Positions 40,408-51,346 of a DNA stretch of 64,000 bases are shown here, piece after piece. The notes under the pieces were generated by a model, which saw only the letters and a program-made list of their open reading frames with translations, searched no databases and was not told the DNA's origin. The DNA comes from Hydractinia symbiolongicarpus (taxonomy: Eukaryota > Cnidaria > Hydrozoa > Anthoathecata > Hydractiniidae). Position 1 is the stretch's first letter. Every line of letters starts with the position of its first letter. A program made the translations under genes and the position numbers. The stretch spans positions 5,952,001-6,016,000 of the forward strand of contig NC_079878.1 in assembly GCF_029227915.1 (NCBI RefSeq), written 5' to 3'.

Positions 40408-43385
40408 GAAGCATCTTTATACACAATCAAAGGGGTTGCTATTCTGGATAACGATGGAGATCGTATAATATCAAGGGTGAGCAATCTTCAATTTGCGTTT
40501 TCACAATATTAAGGCATAAATTGAGTCCAGCTGTATGATGGAAATGCAGGGTATAAGTTAGCACCAATGAGATAGGTAAACTTCAACCTCAAAAATGCTA
40601 AAGTTGTCCCAATTAAAAAAGAGAAAATTCAAAGTGTTTTCATACTTTTGATAATTTTTTAGAACACAAATTTTTGTTTTATTTTTTTTATATGGCTGTG
40701 TGCAACCTTTCTTGATAATAGGTCTAATCTGTTTGTATTTTGTGGAAGGCATCTGGAATAGCAGGCCAATCCATTAAAATCTTTGAATTTGTTATGGATT
40801 ATTTGTCATGCAAACCCCAAACAAAAACTAGGTTTTCACCCACCTACTTCGATCACATTACCAGCACTTGCCTTTTTTGTAAAAATTTTGAACAAACGAT
40901 CATAAGGATTTTTCTTCTTGTTGCTTATGTAGCTTGTTATTTTGTTTCAGTACTATGATGACACATTCCCTACAACAAAAGAACAAAAAGAATTTGAGAA
41001 AAGTTTGTTCCAAAAAACATCACGACAGAACGGTGAATATCCTTTTATTTACAAAATTAATTAAAATTAATTTTTAATGTGTGTATGAAAAGAAGTTCTG
41101 TTGGACAAACTTTTAGACATTTATTATTTTTCAGAAAAAAAGCCTATAGATTAAAAAATAAATATTTCCAAAACATTTCTGTGCCTATAGTTTTAAAAGA
41201 TTGCCATGTAGTGAGATGTTATGTTTACAACTTTTTTTAAAATAAATAACTTCCTGAGATAAATGTTAATAAATTTCCTGAGATAAATGTTCACAATTTT
41301 TTTAAAAATAATTAACTTCCCAAGATAAATGTTCAGTACTGCCATTTTGGGGTATTTTTTTATTATCTTATTGTGTACCTAAGTATTTACTGTGTGCATC
41401 CGAACCTTGAAAGTCGCACATATTATAGAATCATTTTTTAAAAGACAGTGACTTGAAAACCTTGAAGTTGTTAAAAATAAAATTAAAATATACCTCGAAA
41501 AAAACCAGGAAAAGTAAGTTTTGTTTACTCTTGTTTTCTTTTCAGCTGAAATTATCATGTTGGATGGTTTGACAGTTGTATATCGAAGTAACGTTGATCT
41601 ATACTTCTATGTTATGGGTTCACAGTTTGAAAACGAGGTGTGTAAAATTTATTTATTCTGTTTATGTGATGGGCTATGTCATCATTATTTTCAATTAATT
41701 TTGAATTGACGCAACTTAGTTATTATTGATTCTGTTATTTTTTGCTATGTTTAGTTGATCTTAGTGAGCGTTTTAAATGCGTTTTACGACGCAGTAAGTA
41801 CGATGCTACGAAAAAACGTTGAAAAAAGATTTCTGATGGATCATCTTGATGCTATTCTTCTAGCTATTGACGAATTAGTTGATGGAGGGTATGTTTTGTA
41901 ATTCTTTTAAGATTCATAAAAAGTTCCGATTACATGAACTGTCGACTATTAAGGTCAGTTCAAAAAATCGTTAACTCATTACTTTCACAATGTAAACAAG
42001 GTTTTGATATACCTATGTCTGTTGCTTTTTTTTATTTTTAATTTTTTAGTGTGATACTCGAAGCAGATTCTTCTAATATCATTCAGCGTGTCGCTATTAA
42101 GGTAGATTTTTAAACATTTGTCTCGCAAAACATTTTGTTAGTAATACTTATAAAAAAACATCGAAATCGTTCACTGTTTATTTCAGAACGATGTGGATGT
42201 ACCCTTAACTGAACAAACAGTCGCACAGGTATGTTTTCACCTGCGTATTATTTCTAGGGAAGTGTCTTTGGTGGTTTTGTCTACGCTTCAACATCTTTAT
42301 TAGAAGCATTATTATTAAAAATTATTGTACTAACTTTTCTATATTATTAAGAAAACGGTCCCATTTTTGACGTGTGGTGAAGAAAAATTATTTTTCTCTC
42401 AGGTTCTACGCAAAGCAAAGACGGAACTTAATAAACAATTCCTTAAAAGCTAATCACACATCCTTATTTGGTGTTGGTAAGAACATCATAACTCCAGTTA
42501 AACACACATCATTTCATGTCTGTCATTTCCGTCGTCCCTCATGTAATAAACATTCATTTCCAAAGTAATTTAAACTTGAATGTAGATCCGTTAAACAAAC
42601 ACAAAATAAGAAATTATTTTCATTCTTACAGCCATGAATTAATACCTATTAATACACAATAACCTGATGCGAAGGTCAAATTGTTTATTGAAGAGATTGT
42701 AAGAACGTTTTCACCTAACGGAAATTTCAAAATTTTAAGCGCTTTTTTGTTGCTTTACTAACACAAAGGGGCCTGTGTCAGCAATTTCAAAAGATTAATA
42801 ACATAAAATTATGTGCTAGTTTTATTGTGAAGACACACATCCTGTTATTGTCACACTCGTCACTTTTTACGTCGTATAACTAGTTGTCGTCCGACGCAGG
42901 GAGTCTAACTCTTGATTCATTTTCCCGTCCAGTTATTTATGATCACACACCAGATAAACAAACTGTAGCAGCTAGTCGTTAGCCGTAACCTTTACCGTGC
43001 AATTAGCATTTAACTCTGCTGCTTGCTTAGCTGACAGAGAGATGTCATTAATTAATTAATTACCGTGATGACCTTAAACACAAAGAATTATCTGAAAATG
43101 TATACATAGAGCCTCAATTCTGTTTTTTAATGAGAAATGTAATATTTGAAAGAAAATTAAAACATTTCTAGCAAAAACTATTTTAAAATAATAATAAATA
43201 AAATCACCAGAAACTTTATTGTTTTGGACTAAGAAACTTCTGGTTAATTTAAATTGAGTTATATAATCTTAGTAATTGCGTGGTCAGCCTTGTTTCTTCG
43301 TAACTGTATTTCATGTCAAATCTTCTTTTTCTTTTAGGTGCTACAAACAGCGAAAGATCAGTTGAAATGGTCCTTGCTAAAATAA
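40408..43385 (+). CDS. COPZ1: Coatomer subunit zeta (COPI coat), start exon not located
   Basis: Small longin-fold subunit of the COPI coat, paired with gamma-COP, for Golgi-to-ER transport. Exons: 40408-40476, 40951-41032, 41546-41637, 41755-41888, 42050-42101, 42187-42228, then either 42403-42453 or 43338-43385. All junctions are GT-AG and in phase. Signatures are [80 protein letters not shown] and [11 protein letters not shown]. The distal last exon gives [15 protein letters not shown], the normal zeta-COP end, with AATAAA at 43765. These exons make 172 residues against about 177 in relatives, so a short first exon of about 3-6 codons must lie upstream. Candidates (ATGGAAACA|GT at 38751, ATGAAG|GTCAGT near 39703) are not decisive. 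Confidence 0.93.
42403..42453 (+). other. COPZ1: Alternative proximal last exon of COPZ
   Basis: After a CTCTCAG acceptor, 16 codons ([16 protein letters not shown]) and a stop follow in the same phase as the distal exon at 43338. Its sequence aligns along its length with the distal [16 protein letters not shown] polyadenylation hexamer AATAAA lies 92 nt after its stop, at 42545. So it looks like a duplicated terminal exon with its own poly(A) site. It lacks the WSLL end typical of zeta-COP. Confidence 0.6.
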
Positions 43386-43974
43386 CGTTATATGACTGTG
43401 TATAATACATTTAAGGTGTTGAAACATTTGGTTTTTAAAACGTTCCTGGAGGAATGAGCCACGTGTAGAAATTATTTATACCGCGGTGCCTGTTGTTACG
43501 TAATTATAGTTTTAAAGTGTGACTGAAAGCGTCTGATGGTCAGTTTATTATTTTAAATTTACTTTTTTATTTCAAGAAAATCAATCTTAAGTGTTCCTTG
43601 AGGCTAAATTATCCCACGACTGTTTGGCAGTGAAGCACGTGTATTTGAATCATAATTTTATTTTTGTTAAATTTTGGACAGAAATATAATTCAGGCAATT
43701 AAAATATTTATTTTTGTATTTAATGAGCGTGTTAGGTTGAAATCACGCCGGGTCATTAAACCCTAATAAAAGTTACTTTATCATTCATGGATGAGCTGAT
43801 GACCTTATATGAATGTTATGTGCATATGGCGATGTTATCTGACTCATGAAAGCAGTAGCAAACTTTTTATCTCAAATTGAAGATAATAAGACCTTGGCGC
43901 TGCATTTACGGTGGACAAATCGTTCACTGTTTGAAGTACCGTAAAGTAAGAGCTATGCACTCAATTAGTTTCAG

Positions 43975-44335
43975 CATGTAATGGGAACGTCTTTTCAAGC
44001 AGGCGGTAATTCAAGCTGGGCGCTTATTTCGTTTGTGAGCCACTACTAACGGAAACGCTTTTTTAAGAGTGCGGTTCGAGCTGGGAGCTTCTAATGAGAG
44101 CGCCTTTGTAAGCGACGAGGTAATTTCAGGTGGAGGATTATTTGGTTTACAAACCTCTAACCGGAACGCGTTTTTAAGAGGGCAGTAATTAAAGCTGGGC
44201 GCTTATTTAGTTTGTGAGCCTCTAATGAGAACGCCCTTTTAAGTGGGGCGGTATTTCGAGTTTTACGTTTATTTAGTTTGTGAACCTTTAAAAACGCTTT
44301 TTCAAGCTGGCGGTAATTCAAGCTGGGCGCTTCAT
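43975..44335. repeat. Degenerate tandem repeat of about 60-80 bp, about five units
   Basis: Units share AAGCTGGGCGCTTATTT, then TTTGTGAGCCTCTAATGAG, AACGCCTTTTTAAG and GGCGGTAATTC. Reversed relatives appear at about 62640-62835 (TTAACGCCCT, GGGCGTTTATTCGAGG). It is non-coding and sits 600 bp downstream of COPZ. Confidence 0.7.
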
Positions 44336-44339
44336 ACAT

Positions 44340-46990
44340 TGCACAGCAGTATGATGTTAAAAACAGCTACTTATTTAGAATCTAAGATAAACCAAAAAGC
44401 TAGAACAAACTTTATATATTTAGTCTTTTATTTATTTCACATTTCCCATTCTCACTGAAAACAACATGCGTCGATTCGTCGCATAACTATGAGATATTGA
44501 AATAAAACTCTTTGACTAAAAATTCTAATTAAAGATCATTTTTTAAGTTGAAGCGGATTGGCGCTTATTTGGGGAGGTGAGCGCTAACTGTACACCCCCA
44601 TTTTCCTTAGATTTCACACCTTTGTTGAAATAAGTCAATGGAGTGTTCAGTGCTCAAATTTTATTAGTTCAGAAGACTGCTTTCTCCTTGCACGGAAAAG
44701 GGTAGAAATAGTGGGCGACATTGTAAAACCTAAATAGTTGAATTATGGTGTCATCTTTTTGTTAAGGTAAGGTTTCCATGCAACTGTATTTTCCGCTCTG
44801 TCAATAAGACAATACATTTTTCTTGGCCTTCCATAGGTTCTCATAGAAATTATAAAACTCGAATCAAGAAACTTTTCAATTTCAGATATTAAAAGTTTTG
44901 GACTCCTGAAAATTACCCATTACCCATTAAAGCAATGTTTTACTTGAACAGTTAACCAACCTCGACTTTTTTAACCGAAACAAATGCGCCGTTTGACTAC
45001 AGGGTTTATTTTCCACAAATTTTTATCAACCTCATTAGCTAAAAGCCAAGTCACGACTTTTTTGCCAGAAGAATTTAAATTCTTATGTGAATATATCACC
45101 TGAATTTTATCGTAAAGTTTACGCACGTATTTAATGACATGCGTTTTATCAGCCGCGTACGCCTGCGAGTTTTCATTTCTTGTTCAAAGTTGTATACATC
45201 TTCCTGGTATTGTGTCACAATGGAGGGTATTCTGAACGTAACACCATTTTTGTTGCCATAGTTGTAACAACAATTTGTTTCGGTTTAATTATTTTGTTTA
45301 CTATAAAGAAAAAATCATTATTCAAGTTACGCTTCGTCATTACTGTTATTATGAATCATAAAGCAAAATACATATGTATTTAAATATATACTTCTAGGGA
45401 ATATAAAGGTAGGTTTCATGAAATACAAGTTTTCCGTTTTTTGTAATACATACGTGGAAATATAAAACGCTGACGTCATTTCTTGTAAACATTGAATCCA
45501 ACATATTAGTTTTTTTTCTATTTAAATATACCATGTTTCGTCTTCAGGCGCTCTTATTTGGGAGAGTTTTATTCTAAACAGAAGAAATGTGCACCTAGTT
45601 TCATTCCCAGCTTCCTAAAAGTTGACTACGCAAACGCGGTTGAGACAGAGAGATCCGCTGATAAACCTAAGTATAATATAAAGCAATCAAAAGATCTTTA
45701 TTTTCAAACACAGTTTCAGCAGTTTTGTCAGATGATATCATGTTGTTTTTTTTGCATTTCCCTCAAGAATAGATATTTGTTTTAAGAAATTGTAAATTTA
45801 GGAATTTCTTCAAATTATGTTAAAAACATTTTATGCTGAAAACTTAACTCTCACAAAATCTCCCGAAATTTTTATTGAAAAATTGTTGTATTAAAATTAT
45901 ATTATTAAAAGATGACTAAGTTTAAGACATTTTGGAACCGCAGACGTTACTTTAATGTGTTCAGACATACTGCAAAAGTTAGTGGTGAATGAATTATTAG
46001 CCTGGTGGATAAATTACTAGCCTGGCAGCTTCCAGGAATGAAAATCACAATCTATAAATAGTATAAATTGGAAACATTTCAAGTGAAATTTAAAAGAAAA
46101 GAAGTGGTGTTTTAAAGAACTTCGATTTAGCATTATAGCAAATTTCTAAGGAACTGTTTCAAATATCTATAATTAGCCATTGACCTTAAGGTCAACAATG
46201 ATTTTGTAAACAGCCTTTATCCCAGTGTCTGACCGAACTACCAATCTTATATTGCTGACGCTTGAAATCTCTACGTGGCTTGCCTCGTTACGACACCTTA
46301 AACCGAAATCAAGTCTGTGAACAAAGTTCTGTTTTCTTAACTAAAAAATATGCGCGTATAATAATTTTTGCAATAAAAACTTGAAAGAGAAAAATTTTGC
46401 CTGTTGATTTCACTCAAAGCACGTGAAGTATAATGTTTATATATAAGAACATCTTTGTTAGTCGCGGCTGGACTCGCTTGTTTTTAAAAGATCTGAAGCT
46501 GCTTATCACATTCTTTTTAAATAATTTTTAAAACTGCAAGAAAAAAAGATCAAATTGAGTTTTCCTTTCTTTTCTTCAACCAGACCAAACAGCAAAAATG
46601 CTTATTATTATTGTATGGGACCTCGTTGCGTCCTAAGTATATGTTGTTTTGTCGTTCACGTAAAGTCAATGAAAATATTTTGGCGGTAAATTAAATCGTC
46701 AGAATATATGACGTATTTCGCGCGAACTTCCCGCTGCAAGATGTCGGGGGAAAATCATGTTTGATTTTGAGATTTGAGCTCAATATAAGTGCTGTTTTTA
46801 TTATTAGCACTTGTCAATAAAAATAATTCAAATGGCGATGATGTCACGCTGATTGAAAAACAACATCGTGACAAATGACGTCACAACTTTCGATGCGGTA
46901 TGTCGACAAGGGGAAAACAATTAATTCGTAGACAATAACTTATATGATTTTATTATCAGGAGACAAAAAAAACTAATTAAATTTTTTTTA
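44340..46990. other. Intergenic region with a possible orphan receptor tail
   Basis: I find no complete gene. Two open stretches at about 45138-45383 and 45550-45785 could be a membrane span and a tyrosine-bearing tail exon (see findings), but no ectodomain exon or convincing donor was found. Palindromic TGACGTCA sites occur near 45472 and 46876. Confidence 0.4.
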
Positions 46991-46993
46991 TAG

Positions 46994-49917
46994 ATTATAT
47001 GTATATCGGTTTTGAAGTTCTGGAAGTCAGATTACTATACCGTTGGTTGAGTGCAGGCCATATGGGTAAGAAATTGTTTATGTTGAATTTTCGTCAAATA
47101 TTTAGTGTTACGATATGTTGGGTTCGTTTAAATCTCCAGCAATCTTTTTACACTAGTTCTTTATTGCGCCGCTTTTCAAATTTTTATTCTATATTTTAAT
47201 AACATAAAAAATTTATTTTAAATACAGATCCCTAAAACCTTTGTAGACATAATCTCTGTTTTTTTATCGCATAACTTCATTCAATGCCCGCCGTCTAAGT
47301 AGACGGGGGTGTTAAACAGGAGGCGTTAAATTGCACAGTAAAATCAATTTTGATCGTCTGTGTTTTAGTGGAGGAGAAATAGCAATGAAGAAACAAATAT
47401 TAGTAATTTTGTGTCTGCCCCCTTTGCGAAAGTAACACGTACAACTAACAACAGTAACAATACTATCCTTTGTCGACGAAGTAAAATTTCTAATTGTTGT
47501 ACATTTTGATCGTAAGTAACAAATAAACGATCTATTCCACAGAGATTGAATCATTTCACAAGTATCAAATTCATTAACTCTATTTCTTAACGCGGTGTGG
47601 TTTCTGGGTGTCAATATTTAGGGTAAATGCAAACAGAGTGCATTTCTAATAAGCCATGAAGCAGTGCATTTATGCTGATACAAAACAATTCTTAGACTAC
47701 CTTTAAAACTTATTTTTTGCTTTAGCGAAAAAAATGATGAGTTTGAACACCAACAACCTGTTAATACTTTCAATGTATCTGGCATGTGTGACCACGACAG
47801 AATCAAATTCAGGTAAGTGCAATCACTAAAAAGATTTTGATCACTACTTTTTAAATTAATCTCTGAGTTTACTAAATTTCTCTAGGTGTCTGCGGTCTGA
47901 AAAAATCAGGCTACAAAAAGGAAGAATTTTAACTTTAGTGACTTACACGAAATTTGGTCAAGGAGGTAAAAACTACCTTTGAGGACTGGATGGCATCTAA
48001 AACGACATTTTTTCTGAGAATTTTTTTTACTAGAAATGGCCGGTTAGTGGATGAGAACCGTAGAAGCCCAAATGGCGGGTGAAGATTAATTTTAATATAA
48101 GATGATGACACCATTGTATAGAGGATGCGTCTCAGGCTAATTTAGAGGGTTAAAAACTTTCCCTTGCTACAGTCTTTTGAAAACATGGTTAAAGTTTGAC
48201 GTGATAATGAGAATAAATGCTTTTTATTTTAGTGACGTTGAAAGTTCGAGGAGTGGATTGCGCAGACACATGTTTTTATAATAAAGATAAAAATGAATGT
48301 TATTCATCCATAAAAGTAAACGAGCAAGAAAAATCACTTCAAAAAGATGGCTTGAATGTTGTAGTTATAGACACAAGTTCCGGAAATGTTGAACAAAAAC
48401 ATTTCAGTTCTTTGTTTGAACTATTCAGCTACAGATGCAAGAAAAAGTTTTTAAACTTTTTTAAAAATATAAACGAGAGTTCTATTGTGGTCATCGCATC
48501 ACAGGATATGTGCGCTCTCTATTATTCTGGCTGGTATAAACTGCTAACAAAGAACACTAATATTTTCAAGAAAAATGCTTGGAGGAAAGGCGCACAAGTA
48601 GGCTTGTCTATTGGTTGCCAAGGTGATTGTCCTGTGTTATTGAATGGATCTTTACCGTATAGTTATTTCGGTTTTGAAGCAAGTCATGAAATAACGCTGG
48701 TTTTTCAGTTAAAAAGTAAGTGAAATAAACTTTCTTCAAAACTTACCAAAATATCAGTGAAAAGGTCTGGTGTATTTCTATAGTATAGCTTTTATCTTTG
48801 CTTTGTTTTGCTTCAGCGTTGGCTTTATTATCGCAAAATCAGACGTAAAACCTTTTTTATATGTAAGGATCATTTTGATCTCAATTTTTTTATATCAGTG
48901 CCAATTACCTACTTTATAATTCAGATAGCAGTTTCCACTAGGGCCAAAAACGACGATGAAAAGAACCTAGATAATTATAAATGTTGATGAATTGTGACTA
49001 CAAATAGTATATTAATCTGCTTTTTCACTCCTTTTTTAGGAACAGTATTACAGAATACCGAAAAACCAATAGTCGTTATTGAACCATCTACAATACAGAG
49101 CAAAACAACCCTCATAATCGGTGCTGTTACAGGCGTGATAATTTTACTATTAGTGGTATTTTTAATACTTCTTCTTTCAAAACTAAAAAACAGAAAAAAG
49201 ACGTGTAAAAGCATATGTCAAAAGTATAAGCCACCAAGAAGTGAAAATAACAACGAAGATTCCCAACCACCAGCTGGCAGTGACGCGATGTGTAATAACG
49301 TGACGTATGAAACTGTGCAGGCTAACTTATTGGTCATAACGTCGGCCAACCAAGGAGAACCTCGGTATTCAGGCTTGTATGCTGGTTATGAAAATACAAG
49401 GAATGAATATCAATGTTTGAAGCAAGACAGTGTACGTTATGAGAAAATACCTGCGATTAAAGAAAGCAGCGAATACGCATACGCTGACCCAGCCCAGAAT
49501 ATACCTATGGTAGCCGAGAATTTATATTATAAACCTGGAAACCAGTTTGATAACCGGAAGAGATGTGAAACAGCCCTAACTTATTTAAGTGCATCCCCGG
49601 GTAGCAGTCACCAACTCTTTAAAAATTCGATGGAGAATATCCCAGAAGTTGATATTTCGAACGAAAATTTTGCGTCGTATGTTAAATTTAGTAAAGGACC
49701 CTTGTATAAATGTCCTTCTAATGTTCAAAAGTTTGAAGCTCCTTGTGTTAAGCCACAAAATGCGGAAAGAGCGTCTTACATTGATATGAAAACCTCAGAT
49801 GTATATCAGAACGCGCCATCTGTTTATCAAACATTAACTGTTACTGAAGATACAGAAGATATGTATGAGACGCTGGATCGTTCAAAATTACATAACAAAC
49901 ACATGAGGAAATTATAA
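46994..49917 (+). CDS. Receptor A: FAM3/ILEI-like ectodomain, membrane span, tyrosine-rich tail
   Basis: Exons: signal exon 47726-47812 (ATG at 47734), 48233-48715, 49040-49917; phases 1 and 1, all GT-AG. From 47734 this is 479 residues. An upstream exon, 46994-47065, splices in frame and could start the protein earlier, most simply at 47062 (adding MAKK). Residues 1-20 are a signal peptide. Residues 28-187 come from one exon: seven Cys and a core (DGLNVVVIDTSSGNV, then FLNFFKNINESSIVVIASQD) that resembles the FAM3/ILEI GG domain in order and spacing. A membrane span is at about 210-234, followed by SKLKNRKK. The tail has 18 Tyr, including three ITIM-like sites (VTYETV, VRYEKI, SVYQTL), a YIDM site and a C-terminal pair Y450/Y463. 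A polyadenylation signal is at 50116. Membrane topology is confident; domain family is moderate; signalling or recognition role is inferred. Confidence 0.82.
48227..48912. repeat. 686 bp block shared with 51771-52456 (copy in receptor A)
   Basis: The block starts at the last bases of the intron before the ectodomain exon, covers the exon and runs about 197 bp into the next intron, stopping abruptly after CCAATTACCTAC. By eye there are nine substitutions and no indel against the copy in receptor B. Confidence 0.93.
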
Positions 49918-50795
49918 ATTGAAGCAGTTGCGATCGACGTATCTTTTATTTTTACAGTAGCTACCCAAGGTCTCATATTTCTTATTTATGTCACTGCATA
50001 TGTGTTGGTGCGAAGTCGAATTAAAGGAAGAAAAAAAGGGATTTCAAGTTTGTAACATACCTTATCAACCTATATTAGGTATAAAAGTTGTATATATAGC
50101 TGTAATTGTTATTAAAATAAATATTCTTATGTCGCTTATAACCTTAATAATTATTTCATCCGTGAATGAAAGACATACCACTTAAATCTCTTGTTTGTTT
50201 TGTTAGCTGACTATCTTATAGTTCCTCATCCGTTTTGTGACTTTAAACATTTAATTAAGCTTAGCTGCACGCGACCAAGCACTTGACAGTTCTTCGTAGT
50301 AGGAATTGCTTTAATAATATTATCACTTATCGGTTCAATCATTGGTTTTGCCTGATGATGTAATAATACTACAAAAAAGCTTTGGAATATATTATGTTCT
50401 AAAAAAGTTTTCTTTTTTAAGTCCTAGCCATTCATAGATATTATCATGCCAATTCCAAGCGATTTTTGTTTCAGGATACGTTTCGACAGCTCATTTGAAC
50501 CGTTCAGAACAGTAATTAAATTAGTTTATTTTTTTTTCCTAGATGAAAACAATAAATTGATTCGAATCTTTCCTGTTACTAAAAGTTTCGGTTACTTCTA
50601 CGTTCTTTTCTCTTAAAAAGTTCGCTTTTTTGTTAGGTTTGTCTCGAAGCAATTTTCACTTTCCTTAAATATTCAAATTATTTTTTAGTAGGTATTGGTT
50701 AGCTCTGCCAGTCTCGTGACAAAAAAACCTTGCATTAGGAATCGCCTACCGTCAGCTATTAGTCGATATTTTTTTTCACTCGCAGTTGTCGCTCA

Positions 50796-51083
50796 ATGAT
50801 TCTAAAGTTCTTTCTCCTGCATTTAGCAAACATATATCTTTTTAGTCCTTTTAAACAGAAATTAAAGAAATCGCCATTTGTAAATAATAACGGCGAAGAA
50901 TTACTTACACTGACAAGTGGAAAAATGGAAATTACCTCTAAGAATTGTCAGCGCATTTGGAAAGACCTAAAATGTTGTGCGAACGAGGTTGCCATTTGCA
51001 GTCGTTTTGATATGAAGAGAAGAAGCAATAATATATCAACACTGCTTGATAACTGCAGAATATACAACGGAAGTGTAACATGA
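50796..51083 (+). CDS. Possible single-exon small secreted Cys-containing protein
   Basis: A 95-codon frame begins with a hydrophobic stretch that could be a signal peptide (MILKFFLLHLANIYLF). It continues with a charged region and five Cys (KNCQRIWKDLKCCANEVAIC and DNCRIYNGS). It lies between the two receptor genes on the same strand. No family is recognised, and no splice or promoter signal decides it. It may be a chance frame or a relic exon. Confidence 0.25.
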   Translation: MILKFFLLHLANIYLFSPFKQKLKKSPFVNNNGEELLTLTSGKMEITSKNCQRIWKDLKCCANEVAICSRFDMKRRSNNISTLLDNCRIYNGSVT

Positions 51084-51346
51084 GAAATGAGTTCACAAAA
51101 TTTTATTTTTTAAAAAAATATTTCCAAATACGTCATTGAACAATTTTGATTCACTAAATGACGACTAAACGTAACTGCTCTCACTCTTAGTGTTTTTTCA
51201 CGAATTGAAAGGACAGTTACACTAAAACAACATATTATCCCCTGATAGGAGAGTATTACTAATATTAATACTACTAATATGAAAATTAGACAAGGAATAT
51301 TTAAAACATAAATCATGTGGTACGCTTTCTTACAAGACTAGACTTC

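Noticed and set aside
46876-46883. TGACGTCA palindrome as a CRE site controlling receptor A
   Set aside because: It is a single 8 bp motif, also found near 45472. Its position far from a defined promoter gives no real support.
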